Assembly: GCA_963721345.1 (NCBI GenBank)
Contig: CAVRIT010000001.1
Location: forward strand, 1,860,001 to 1,924,000
DNA: 64,000 bases
Direction of reading: 5' to 3'
Source of the DNA: JACDAN01 sp963721345
GTDB lineage: Bacteria; Actinomycetota; Thermoleophilia; Gaiellales; Gaiellaceae
The position numbers and the translations under genes were made by a program. The notes under the pieces were generated by a model that did no database searches, was not told the origin of the DNA, and worked only from the letters and a program-made list of their open reading frames with translations. This document shows, one piece after another, positions 18,130 to 25,859 of the stretch (position 1 is the stretch's first letter; each line of letters begins with the position of its first letter).

Positions 18130-18552
18130 TCACGCAGCGACGCCGGGCGCCGGTCGACGGCGTATCAGGTCCACGCCTCGGATCACGGCCGAAGCCGCAA
18201 GCACGAGGGCCGCGACGACGACGAGCACGAGGCCCACGCCCGCACTCGCACCGAGGACCGCGCGGCTGCCGAGCCAGTCCTCGACCGCGGTCCAGAGCAT
18301 CGCGATCGAGGTGCCGAGCACCCCTGCGACCCCGATCCACGAGCCCCGGTTCATCAGGCGCACCCAGCCGAGGGCGAGGACCCCGAGGATCACGACGAGC
18401 CACCCGTCGTTCGGGCTCTCGGCACCGCCGAGCCGTACGGGCCCGGCGCTCGTCCACGTCATGAACGCGCCCAGGACCGCGACGGCTACGGCGATCGTCG
18501 GGATCCACCCCGTTTGGAAGGCCACCGACCGACGAGTAGCGTCCTCCGGCAA
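18130..18552 (-). CDS. Small membrane protein of unknown function, four predicted helices
   Basis: The 140-residue product is mostly hydrophobic, with segments around WIPTIAVAVAVLGAFMTW, DGWLVVILGVLALGWVRL, IGVAGVLGTSIAMLW and VGLVLVVVAALVLAAS. The TTG start at 18552 abuts the divergent phospholipase-D-like gene; GTG 18525 is an alternative and neither has a clear RBS. No family is recognised. Confidence 0.6.
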   Translation of the reverse strand: MPEDATRRSVAFQTGWIPTIAVAVAVLGAFMTWTSAGPVRLGGAESPNDGWLVVILGVLALGWVRLMNRGSWIGVAGVLGTSIAMLWTAVEDWLGSRAVLGASAGVGLVLVVVAALVLAASAVIRGVDLIRRRPAPGVAA

Positions 18553-19901
18553 TGCCCGCCGACGCTAACACGGCGCCTCCGCGCCGCGGCCGCCGCGTGC
18601 TGGCGGTTCTCGGTCTGGTCGCCGCCGCGCTGTTCGTCTTCGTGTACCGGCAGGCGCTCGGGATCTCGCAGGAGGACGCCTGGCCCCCGCCGCCCGACGC
18701 CGTGACCTCGGCTGGCGCGGAGGCCGCCACGCGCGAGTTCGCCGCACGCGGCGGACCGCGGCCCCACGACGCCGCGCTCGACTTCGCCTGGTCGACGGCC
18801 GCGACCCTCGACCCGCACGTCGAGGGCGTCGAGTTCTTCCCGCGGATCCTCGCGGACGTCGAGGCGGCTCAGTCGTCCGTGCACATCCTCATGTTCGGCT
18901 GGCGCGAGGGCGAGATCGGCACGCAGATGGCCGAGCTCCTCGCACGGAAGCTGCAAGAAGGTGTCGAGGTGCGCGTGATCGTCGACAGGTACGGCTCGCG
19001 TCCCTTCGAGGCGGCGCGGGAGATGTTCACCGGCCTCGCGGAAGCGGGGGCCGAGATCGTCGTCAACGACGTCTTCCCGATCGATCGCGATGGTCTGTAT
19101 CCCGACGACCGCAGCCTCGACTGGCGCCAGGACGAGGTCGGCCGGGCCGATCACCGCAAGCTCTACGTCATCGACGGTGCGGTGGCCTGGACGGGCGGCG
19201 CCGGCATCGAGGACCACTTCCGGAACGGCGGCTTCCACGACGTGATGACGCGCGTCACCGGCGACGTCGTGCGTCAGGCGCAAGCGGCGTTCATGACCAG
19301 CTTCCGCGGGCACGGCGGGCCGTTGCCCGACGACCTCGCGCGGTACTTCCCGGAGCCCGTCGACGGCGGCTCGACGCCGATCGCCCTCGCGCAGGTGATC
19401 CCCGGCGGGTTCGTCGCCGCCACGCAGGCGATCCGAGAGCAGATCGACGGTGCTCGTACGCGGCTCGACGTCATGAACGCGTACTTCACGGACGGCGAGA
19501 TGATCGACCGGATCGTCGCCGCGGCCCAGCGCGGGGTGAAGGTGCGCGTGGTGCTCTCCGAGCAGTCGAACAACGCGCCCGCAGCGTCGGCGGCCAGACA
19601 TCGCTATGCGGAGCTGCTGGCGGCCGGCGCCGAGGTGTGGGAGCTCCCGGGGACGGTCGTCCACGCGAAGGTCATCGTCGCCGACGACGTCGTGAGCTTC
19701 GGCACGGTGAACCTCGACGCGTGGGCGCTCTACCGCGACTCGGAGATCATGATGATCGCGCGGAGCGCCGCTCTCGCCCAGGCGTTCGAGGAGCGGCTGT
19801 TCGAGCCCGACATCGCTCGCTCGAAGCCCGGCAAGCCGCCTGCCGGTGCTCGCGGGCGCATCGGGAGCTGGATCTGGGACAGGCTGGCGTACTTCCTCTG
19901 A
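18552..19901 (+). CDS. Phospholipase D/cardiolipin synthase-like protein
   Basis: This 449-residue protein is anchored by one N-terminal helix (~14-34, VLAVLGLVAAALFVFVY). Two PLD phosphodiesterase motifs are present: ADHRKLYVIDG (~200) and VVHAKVIVADD (~370), each with the HxK plus Asp pattern and followed by GG or GT and then Asn or Asp. The pair forms one active site that transfers a phosphatidyl group. The layout fits cardiolipin synthase (phosphatidylglycerol to cardiolipin) or a related membrane-lipid enzyme. The first half contains a ~25-residue insertion (DVFPIDRDGLYPDDRSLDWR) before motif 1. Confidence 0.85.
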   Translation: MPADANTAPPRRGRRVLAVLGLVAAALFVFVYRQALGISQEDAWPPPPDAVTSAGAEAATREFAARGGPRPHDAALDFAWSTAATLDPHVEGVEFFPRILADVEAAQSSVHILMFGWREGEIGTQMAELLARKLQEGVEVRVIVDRYGSRPFEAAREMFTGLAEAGAEIVVNDVFPIDRDGLYPDDRSLDWRQDEVGRADHRKLYVIDGAVAWTGGAGIEDHFRNGGFHDVMTRVTGDVVRQAQAAFMTSFRGHGGPLPDDLARYFPEPVDGGSTPIALAQVIPGGFVAATQAIREQIDGARTRLDVMNAYFTDGEMIDRIVAAAQRGVKVRVVLSEQSNNAPAASAARHRYAELLAAGAEVWELPGTVVHAKVIVADDVVSFGTVNLDAWALYRDSEIMMIARSAALAQAFEERLFEPDIARSKPGKPPAGARGRIGSWIWDRLAYFL

Positions 19902-19968
19902 TGCAAGGTTCAGCGGCAACCGGTCGCAACCCCCGGCCCAGGCGGCCAGTCGAACGGCTCGTCGTCAG

Positions 19969-20649
19969 ATGAGTTCCGTCCCCGATCGCAGTCTCAACAC
20001 CGAAGGCCGATCCACAACCAGCGATCTGGAGGACCAATTGCCCAACCAGGGTGACACTGGCGTTCCCAAGCTCTCCGCCAACGCGATCACGGCTCACCTC
20101 GCGGCCACCTTCGCGGGCTTACCCGTCTACGTGCACACGATCGAGCACGCCGACGGCGTCGTCCTCGTCGACACCGGCATGCTCGACTCGACGCCGGAAC
20201 TGGACGAGGAAGGCGCGCCGGTGCCGATGCCGGAGAACATCCCCCGAGACGTCGTGTGCGTCATCAACACCCATCTTCACTTCGACCACTGCGGCGGCAA
20301 TCGCCTGTTTCCCGGTGTGCCGATCCACGTTCAGCGACTCGAGCTGCAAGGGCCTCATGACCCGGCCGAATGGGTCGACTTCCCGGGTGCGACCTACGTC
20401 GAGCACGACGGCGAGGCGGAGGTGCTCCCCGGCATCCGGCTGCTGCCGACGCCCGGCCACACAAACGGCCACCAGAGCGTCCTTGTCGACACGCCCGACG
20501 GGCTCGTCGTCATCGGCGGCGACGTCGCGTACACGTACGACGAACTCGGGAGCGGCGCGACCGAGGGACAGCGGCGCGTGCTCGCCCTAGCCGCTCCGAC
20601 GTGGCTCACGCACGCTGAAGGTGGGCCGAAAGTTCCCCGCCCGAACTAG
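19969..20649 (+). CDS. Metallo-beta-lactamase fold hydrolase
   Basis: The 226-residue protein carries the MBL zinc motif THLHFDHCGG (~101-110), a later histidine in LPTPGHTNGHQS and an aspartate in VVIGGDVAY. This arrangement is seen in lactonase-like and glyoxalase II-like enzymes. ATG 19969 was chosen; the first ~35 residues are unlike the family and a start nearer 20038 is possible. The substrate is unknown. It ends 41 nt before the convergent VOC gene. Confidence 0.82.
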   Translation: MSSVPDRSLNTEGRSTTSDLEDQLPNQGDTGVPKLSANAITAHLAATFAGLPVYVHTIEHADGVVLVDTGMLDSTPELDEEGAPVPMPENIPRDVVCVINTHLHFDHCGGNRLFPGVPIHVQRLELQGPHDPAEWVDFPGATYVEHDGEAEVLPGIRLLPTPGHTNGHQSVLVDTPDGLVVIGGDVAYTYDELGSGATEGQRRVLALAAPTWLTHAEGGPKVPRPN

Positions 20650-20690
20650 GACGACGCGAGCCGGAGCGATCGATTCTCGGAGCTAAGGGG

Positions 20691-21053
20691 CTAGACCTTC
20701 GACTGCCAGAGCGCGATCCGGGCACCGGAAGGAACGGCGAGGATGCTCCGCCAGCCGACCGGGCCCTCACGCGGCTCGAGCACCACTGCCGCCCCGAGCC
20801 CGCGAGCTCGCTCGGTCACCTGCACGAGATCGGCGACCTCGACGTAGGGCAGCCATGCGGAGCCCTCGCCGTCGTGCTCGACGATGCCGCCCTCGATCCC
20901 GTCGCCGAGCTTCAGCGAGAGGTACGTGCAGTGCCCCACCTCGACTGTCTCCGCGTGCCAGCCGAACAGCCGGGTGTAGAAGTCCGACGCGCGGCCGCAG
21001 TTGTCGGTGCGAAGCTCCAGGTGGACGACGGGATCGAGGGAACGCGGACGCAT
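20691..21053 (-). CDS. VOC family protein
   Basis: This 120-residue single VOC domain begins PVVHLELRTDNCGRASDFYT and ends VGWRSILAVPSGARIALWQ. The usual C-terminal acidic metal ligand is replaced by the sequence IALWQ, as in many metal-independent VOC proteins. Such proteins often sit next to sigma-70 family genes; here the ECF sigma factor is divergent, 86 bp away. Function is not assignable beyond the fold. Confidence 0.8.
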   Translation of the reverse strand: MRPRSLDPVVHLELRTDNCGRASDFYTRLFGWHAETVEVGHCTYLSLKLGDGIEGGIVEHDGEGSAWLPYVEVADLVQVTERARGLGAAVVLEPREGPVGWRSILAVPSGARIALWQSKV

Positions 21054-21139
21054 GCCTGCTTAGTTCGACCGGCGGAGCTCGCCGAACTCATCGGCCGAGC
21101 GATGAGTTTCGGCGCTCGTGGGCGTCTACCCTGGTGAAG

Positions 21140-22171
21140 GTGGCTGTTTCGACTTCGACCCAGAGGCACGAGCTGCTCGACGCGGCTCGCGCAGGCGACG
21201 AGACCGCGTTCGCGCGCATCGTCGAGGAGCACCGTGCCGAGCTCCAGGCGCACTGCTACCGGATGCTCGGGTCGCTGCACGACGCTGAGGATGCGCTCCA
21301 GGAGACGCTGCTTCGCGCCTGGCGCGGGCTGCCCGAGTTCGGCGGCCGCAGCTCGCTGCGCACCTGGCTCTACCGGATCGCGACCAACGCGTCCCTCGAC
21401 GCGATCGCGCGCCGGCCGAAGCGCGTGCTCCCTGTCGACTACGGCCCGATGGGTACCGGCCTGAACGACGACGTCGGAAAGCCGGTCACCGAATCGGTGT
21501 GGATCGAGCCGTACCCGGACGAGGCGCTCGGGTCGGCTGAGGGTTACGCCTCGCCCGAGGCACGCTACGAGCAGCGCGAGGCTGTCGAACTCGCCTTCGT
21601 CGCCGCGCTCCAGCTCCTGCCCGCGACCCAGCGCGCGGTCCTCATCCTCCGCGAGGTGCTCGGCTTCTCGGCCAAGGAGGTCTCTGAGTCGCTGGACACG
21701 ACCGCCGCGTCGGTGAACAGCGCGCTCCAGCGCGCGCGCAAGACGGTCGAGGAGCGGCTGCCCGACCGGAGCCAGCAGGAGACGCTGCGCCTGCTCGGCG
21801 ACGAGCGGGTGCGCGGGCTCGTCGACGCGTACGTCGATGCCTGGGCGCGAGGCGACGTCGACGACGTCAAGGCACTGCTCGCCGAGGACGCGGTCTTCTC
21901 GATGCCGCCGTGGTCGATGTGGTGGCGCGGACGCGACACAATCGCCGCTTTCGCCGCGGACGCGAAGGACGTCTGCGCCAAGGCCCGCGCCCTGCCGGTG
22001 CGCGTCAACGGTCAGCAGGCCGTCGCCTACTACGCCGAGGACGCGGAGACCGGCCGCCGCCTGCCGCTCGCGATCGACGTCTTCACGCTCGAAGGCGCGC
22101 TGATCAAGGAGATCACGGCGTTCGTCACGCCCGAGATCTTCCCCCGCCTCGGGCTGCCTCCCGAGCTCTAA
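21140..22171 (+). CDS. ECF-type RNA polymerase sigma factor with SnoaL-like C-terminal domain
   Basis: This 343-residue sigma factor resembles the SigG/SigJ-type ECF groups. Region 2 spans ~10-80 (YRMLGSLHDAEDALQETLLR), region 4 spans ~150-205 (LPATQRAVLILREVLGFSAKEVSESL) and a C-terminal SnoaL/NTF2-like domain covers ~225-335 (VDAYVDAWARGDVDDVKALL, WWRGRDTIAAF). In such groups the extra domain replaces an anti-sigma factor as the regulator. GTG 21140 was chosen; GTG 21134 is equally possible and neither has a good RBS. No target promoter was found. Confidence 0.87.
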   Translation: MAVSTSTQRHELLDAARAGDETAFARIVEEHRAELQAHCYRMLGSLHDAEDALQETLLRAWRGLPEFGGRSSLRTWLYRIATNASLDAIARRPKRVLPVDYGPMGTGLNDDVGKPVTESVWIEPYPDEALGSAEGYASPEARYEQREAVELAFVAALQLLPATQRAVLILREVLGFSAKEVSESLDTTAASVNSALQRARKTVEERLPDRSQQETLRLLGDERVRGLVDAYVDAWARGDVDDVKALLAEDAVFSMPPWSMWWRGRDTIAAFAADAKDVCAKARALPVRVNGQQAVAYYAEDAETGRRLPLAIDVFTLEGALIKEITAFVTPEIFPRLGLPPEL

Positions 22172-22287
22172 GCCGCCGAGCGCGCGCACGACCGGGAATC
22201 CACCGCGTCCGCAACGCCGGCGACGGACGGCGATCTCGATCCACGTGTACGTGTCTCCCGGCGTGCACCGTCAGTCAGGCTGCGTGT

Positions 22288-22861
22288 TTAGTTGCCGCTG
22301 CCCGGAAGGGTCGGATGGTCGGTGGGATAGACGCCGACCGCGAATCCGTACACGGTCTCGCCCGACCGCGGAAGCTGGTCGAACTCCGCCACCAGCTCCG
22401 CCATCCGCTCCCAGAACTCCGACGCCTGCGCCTCCGAGATGCGGGCGTGCCGGATGAAACCCCACAGCTTCCCGTCCCGAGTATGCCGCGGCCGACTCCC
22501 GAGCGGCGACCTCGAAGTCGTTGAAGTCCCGAGGCAGCTCGTCGCCGTCCGGGCTCCGCTCGACCCCGACGTAGAACATCCGTGCGGTGCGGCCGTAGAA
22601 CCGCTCCTCGATCGCCCGCACCCGCCGGGTCCTCACCACCTGCACCAGTCCGGCCTCGTTGAGCACCCTGACGTGGTGGGCGACGGTGCTCTTGTGCCGC
22701 TCGAGCGCGATGGCGAGCTCGCCCACCGTCGCCGCACGCTCGTGGAGCAAGCCCAGGATCGTCGTGCGGAGGGGATGGCTGATCGCCTTTACCTGGGAGG
22801 GCTCGGTGAGCGCGATTCGGTCGGCGAGCTCGTAGTCAGGGGGAGACGGGTTGCCAGCCAT
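22288..22861 (-). CDS. ArsR-family helix-turn-helix regulator, one frame break
   Basis: The N-terminal ~100 residues are a winged helix-turn-helix: QVKAISHPLRTTILGLLHER, then VGELAIALERHKSTVAHHVR and LNEAGLVQVV. After ~126 residues the frame must change near 22480 to recover a sensible C-terminus (DGKLWGFIRHARISEAQ through VAEFDQLPRSGETVYGFAV), ending at TAA 22288-22290. Removing one base gives 190 residues. The unshifted frame reads into low-complexity Gly/Arg sequence to 22271. It is divergent from the dienelactone-hydrolase-like gene across a 66-bp gap with a palindrome. Whether the break is real or an assembly error is open. Confidence 0.75.
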
Positions 22862-22875
22862 GGTGCAAATAGACT

Positions 22876-22891
22876 AACATTGCGAAATGTT
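22876..22891. promoter_or_regulatory. Palindrome between divergent ArsR and hydrolase genes (candidate operator)
   Basis: AACATT and AATGTT flank a 4-bp centre GCGA. The A/T-rich site stands out in GC-rich DNA, lies 15 bp from the ArsR start and 36 bp from the hydrolase start, and overlaps a second, smaller inverted repeat (GAAAT/ATTTC). A divergent ArsR-type regulator commonly binds such a shared site. Confidence 0.5.
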
Positions 22892-22927
22892 CCAAATTTC
22901 TGAATCAATCGCGGAGGAGGATCGGAG

Positions 22928-23512
22928 ATGACCGAGGTTGTGCTGTACCACCACATCCAGGGGCTGACCGACGGAGTGCGGTCGTTCGCCGACGAGTTGC
23001 GGCAGGCGGGGCACACCGTCCACACCCCGGATCTGTTCGACGGGCGCACGTTCGCGACGATGGACGAGGCGTTCGCCGTCGTTCGGGAGGCTGGCGACGC
23101 ACTCGACGCAAAGGCGGACAGTGCCGCACAGGCGCTGCCGGAGGGGCTGGTGTACGCCGGCATTTCGTGGGGTGTCGGTGCTGCACAGCGGCTCGCCCAG
23201 ACGCGCGCCGGCGCGCGTGGGGCGCTTCTCTATGAAGCTTGCTTCCCGATCACCGGCGAATACGCCTTCGGCCCATGGCCCAACGACCTGCCCGTTCAAA
23301 TCCACGGCAAGGCGGACGACGAGTTCTTCGCACACGAAGGCGACATCGATGCTGCCCGCGAACTGGTCGCCATGATCGGGCCCGACCAGGCCGAACTCTT
23401 CGTCTACCCCGGCGACGAGCACCTCTTCGTCGACTCCTCGCTTCCCACCTACGACGCCGACGCGGCGACACTGGTGACGCAGCGCACCCTGCACTTCCTC
23501 TCCGTGCTGTGA
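22928..23512 (+). CDS. Dienelactone hydrolase family alpha/beta hydrolase
   Basis: This 194-residue protein has the family pattern HTVHTPDLFDGRTFATMDEAF near the N-terminus, a nucleophile elbow GISWGVGAAQRLAQ (Ser in place of the Cys of classical dienelactone hydrolase), PVQIHGKADDEFF with the catalytic Asp, and YPGDEHLFVDSS with the catalytic His. It probably hydrolyses small esters or lactones. Its RBS is GGAGGAGGATCGGAG before ATG 22928. The ArsR regulator is probably its control gene. Confidence 0.87.
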   Translation: MTEVVLYHHIQGLTDGVRSFADELRQAGHTVHTPDLFDGRTFATMDEAFAVVREAGDALDAKADSAAQALPEGLVYAGISWGVGAAQRLAQTRAGARGALLYEACFPITGEYAFGPWPNDLPVQIHGKADDEFFAHEGDIDAARELVAMIGPDQAELFVYPGDEHLFVDSSLPTYDADAATLVTQRTLHFLSVL

Positions 23513-23624
23513 CAGCCACGCATGCGAGGGAGCGCTCGATGCCGCTTCGCATGGAAAACCGAAGCGCTGGGTCGCCGCCGCTCGTCGAGCGATGAGTTGC
23601 GCGACCTGCAACGGTCCCCGGGAT

Positions 23625-24059
23625 ATGAGCGAGCGAGATCCCATACTTGAGTCGTTCGACGCGCTGATTGGCACATGGGCGACCGAGGCAACGCATCCGC
23701 TGATCGACGAGGCCGTGCCAGGCAACACCGCGTTCGAGTGGTTGGAGGGCGGGCGCTTCCTCATTCAGCGCTCCCACAACGACCACGAGCTGTTTCCCGA
23801 CGCGATCTGCGTCATCGGCGCTCCCGAGGGAGGCGACGGGCTGGTCATGGAGTACTTCGACTCGCGCGGCGTGCGCCGGAGCTATGACGTCTCGCTCGGC
23901 GACTGCGTACTGCGCATGTGGCGCGACCACCCCGGGTTCGACCAGCGCTTCTCGGCCACGCTCCGGCCCGACGCCTTCGAGGGCCAATGGCAGCTCGCCG
24001 AAACGCCGGGCGACTGGCAGGACGACCTGAAGGTGACCTACCGGCGCGCGACTGGCTAG
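23625..24059 (+). CDS. Small nitrobindin/DUF1579-like protein
   Basis: This 144-residue protein starts ILESFDALIGTWATEATHP, a pattern found at the start of lipocalin-like beta-barrels such as DUF1579 or nitrobindin-like proteins, followed by alternating beta strands (FEWLEGGRFLIQRSHND, VMEYFDSRGVRRSYDV, DDLKVTYRR). ATG 23625 was preferred because it matches the usual beginning; ATG 23592 is also in frame. No ligand can be assigned. It stands alone. Confidence 0.65.
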   Translation: MSERDPILESFDALIGTWATEATHPLIDEAVPGNTAFEWLEGGRFLIQRSHNDHELFPDAICVIGAPEGGDGLVMEYFDSRGVRRSYDVSLGDCVLRMWRDHPGFDQRFSATLRPDAFEGQWQLAETPGDWQDDLKVTYRRATG

Positions 24060-24260
24060 TTGTCCACCGCGCCGAGCTTGTGCTCGTCAGCCACGAGTCG
24101 GGCGGTCTCGTGCCAGTCGGTATGCATGCTCACCGCGGCCCGCACGCCGCTGACGAGCTCGTCGATCTGAACCCGACGTTTTCCAGATGTGTCCGGAATG
24201 TGTCCGCGTGTTCAACGGACAGACAACAACAAAATCCCGATTTACAGGCACTTTAGATAA
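24060..24260. other. Noncoding stretch between the DUF1579-like gene and tRNA-Thr
   Basis: No complete gene is visible. On the minus strand, about 38 codons ending at a stop at 24056-24058 read like a real protein tail (QIDELVSGVRAAVSMHTDWH, then ARLVADEHKL), but no start or upstream part is in frame. The A/T-rich bases 24180-24260 next to the tRNA 3' end differ from the surroundings. This could be the scar of a lost element; the evidence is weak. Confidence 0.3.
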
Positions 24261-24332
24261 GCCCTCTTCCGGACTCGAACCGGAGACCCCCTCCTTACCA
24301 TGGAGGTGCTCTACCAACTGAGCTAAGAGGGC
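24261..24332 (-). tRNA. tRNA-Thr (anticodon GGT)
   Basis: The 72-nt cloverleaf folds with acceptor GCCCTCT/AGAGGGC, D arm GCTC/GAGC, anticodon stem CCTCC/GGAGG, loop ATGGTAA giving anticodon GGT, and T arm TCCGG/CCGGA with TTCGAGT. No CCA is encoded. Ten nucleotides at the 5' end overlap the 3' end of the upstream DUF899 gene on the same strand. Confidence 0.95.
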
Positions 24333-25045
24333 AGTGCGTCTAGGTTAGCCGCGCGGTCTTCGTACTCGTCGTGCCGGCGCCACCACTCGTACGGCGGGGT
24401 TTGCGGGTAGTCCTCGGGCGAATCTTCCCACTCCTCCTGCCGGCCTAGCGGTGTGCGATCGAGGAACGTCCAGACCGGGCCGATCGCCTCGACGCCCCGG
24501 CTCGTTGTGAAGTACGTCCGGAAGATCTCGTCGCCCTCCCGGATGAAGACGCTCAGGCCAAAGTCCTCTCCGTCCTGGAACTGCGTCGGGTCCGGCGTCT
24601 CGAGGCCCCGGCCGAAGTCGGCGTTGAAGTCGCTCTCGAAGGACGAGTACCACGGGAGCTCCCAGCCCATCCGCTTCCTGTACGCCTCGATCTTCTCGAT
24701 CGGCGCGCGCGCGACCAGCGCGAGCGACGTGTCCCGCGCGTGGAGGTGGGCCGGGTGCACGACCTGGTCGATGAACATCGAGCACCCAACGCAGCCGGCG
24801 TCCTGGCTCGGCCCGAACATGAAGTGGTAGAGCAGGAGCTGGCGCCGCCCTTCGAAGAGATCGACGAGCCGCGCCTTCCCGCCGGGGCCCTCGAAGACGT
24901 AGTCCTTGTCGATCCGCACCCGCGGGAGCCGCCGGCGCTCGGCGGCGAGCTCGTCGTGGGCGCGCATGAGCTCCTTCTCCTTCGCGCGCACCTCGTCGAG
25001 TGCTGCCTGCCAGTCCGGCTCCGAGACGATCGGCGGAAGGTTCAC
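24323..25045 (-). CDS. DUF899 (thioredoxin-like) family protein, copy A
   Basis: This 240-residue protein starts at GTG 25045, overlapping the stop of the other DUF899 gene (GTGA). Marks of the family are PRVRIDKDYVFEGPGG, LLLYHFMFGPSQDAGCVGCS (a CxxC pair in the thioredoxin-like position), RAPIEKIEAYRKRMGWELPW and the C-terminal FLDRTPLGRQEEW. The family is predicted to be redox-related but has no proven activity. The TAG stop lies inside the tRNA-Thr gene, so the mRNA and tRNA probably share a transcript that needs processing. Confidence 0.85.
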   Translation of the reverse strand: MNLPPIVSEPDWQAALDEVRAKEKELMRAHDELAAERRRLPRVRIDKDYVFEGPGGKARLVDLFEGRRQLLLYHFMFGPSQDAGCVGCSMFIDQVVHPAHLHARDTSLALVARAPIEKIEAYRKRMGWELPWYSSFESDFNADFGRGLETPDPTQFQDGEDFGLSVFIREGDEIFRTYFTTSRGVEAIGPVWTFLDRTPLGRQEEWEDSPEDYPQTPPYEWWRRHDEYEDRAANLDALPS

Positions 25046-25785
25046 GACTCGTCCGGATACTCGTCCTTGCGCCAAGCCCGGAAGTCCTCCTGGCGGCCCT
25101 TCGGCGTCTGGTCGAGCAGCAGGGAGTGGTAGGGAACGACGATGTCGCGGTCGGGCGCAGCGCGGAAGTACGTCTGGTAGACGACGCCGTCCTCCAGCGC
25201 GAAGGCGATCCAGCTCGGGTTCTCGGACATCCCCGTCTCCAGGTCGGTCCCGACCTGCTTCGCCCAGTCCTGGAGCCAGTCGGGCGGCTCCTTCACCAGC
25301 TTCTGGATCTCATCGCTGCCGGACACCTGTTTTTTCGTGAGCGCGAGCTCGAAGTCGAACGCGAAGTCGCTGCCGTTGGTCGACACATACGGGAAGGTCC
25401 AGCCCATGCGCTGCTTGTAGGCCCGCAGCTTCTCGATCGGCGCGCGCGAGAAGCAGATCAGCGTGACGTCGCGGTGGTTCAGGTGGACGAGCGCGGCGTC
25501 GAGGTGGTCGGCGAGGTTGGAGCAGCCGGGACAGGCCGCCTCGTAGCTCGGCCCGAACATGACGTTGTAGGCGAGTAGCTGCGAGCGGCCGTCGAAGAGC
25601 TCGGCCAGCGTCTTCTTCCCGTCTTCGGTGTCGAAGACGTACTCCTTGTCGACGCGGACCCACGGCAGGTCGCGCCGGCGCTTCGCGAGCTCTTCGCTGT
25701 GCTCGGCGTGCTTCTGCTCCTCCTCGAGCAGCTCCTTGCGGGCTCCGAGCCATTCGTCTCGAGTGACAACGGCGTGATCGGTCAT
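25042..25785 (-). CDS. DUF899 (thioredoxin-like) family protein, copy B
   Basis: This 247-residue paralogue of the downstream gene has PWVRVDKEYVFDTEDGKK, LLAYNVMFGPSYEAACPGCS (CxxC), FSRAPIEKLRAYKQRMGW and LLLDQTPKGRQEDFRAW at the end. AAGGAGG precedes ATG 25785. Two adjacent, translationally coupled members suggest a recent or functional pair; the copies have diverged in the middle, where copy B carries an insertion (KKQVSGSDEIQKLVKEPPDW). Confidence 0.85.
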   Translation of the reverse strand: MTDHAVVTRDEWLGARKELLEEEQKHAEHSEELAKRRRDLPWVRVDKEYVFDTEDGKKTLAELFDGRSQLLAYNVMFGPSYEAACPGCSNLADHLDAALVHLNHRDVTLICFSRAPIEKLRAYKQRMGWTFPYVSTNGSDFAFDFELALTKKQVSGSDEIQKLVKEPPDWLQDWAKQVGTDLETGMSENPSWIAFALEDGVVYQTYFRAAPDRDIVVPYHSLLLDQTPKGRQEDFRAWRKDEYPDES

Positions 25786-25859
25786 TTCGCCTCCTTGTCT
25801 GTCAGACCGGGTGCGACGTGAAGACTCATCGGTTCGTAGGCGGCTGCGATCATCTCGCG

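Noticed and set aside
24180..24260. Possible integration (att) scar next to tRNA-Thr
   Set aside because: The A/T-rich stretch is odd, but no duplicated tRNA 3' end, integrase or second boundary is visible in the window.
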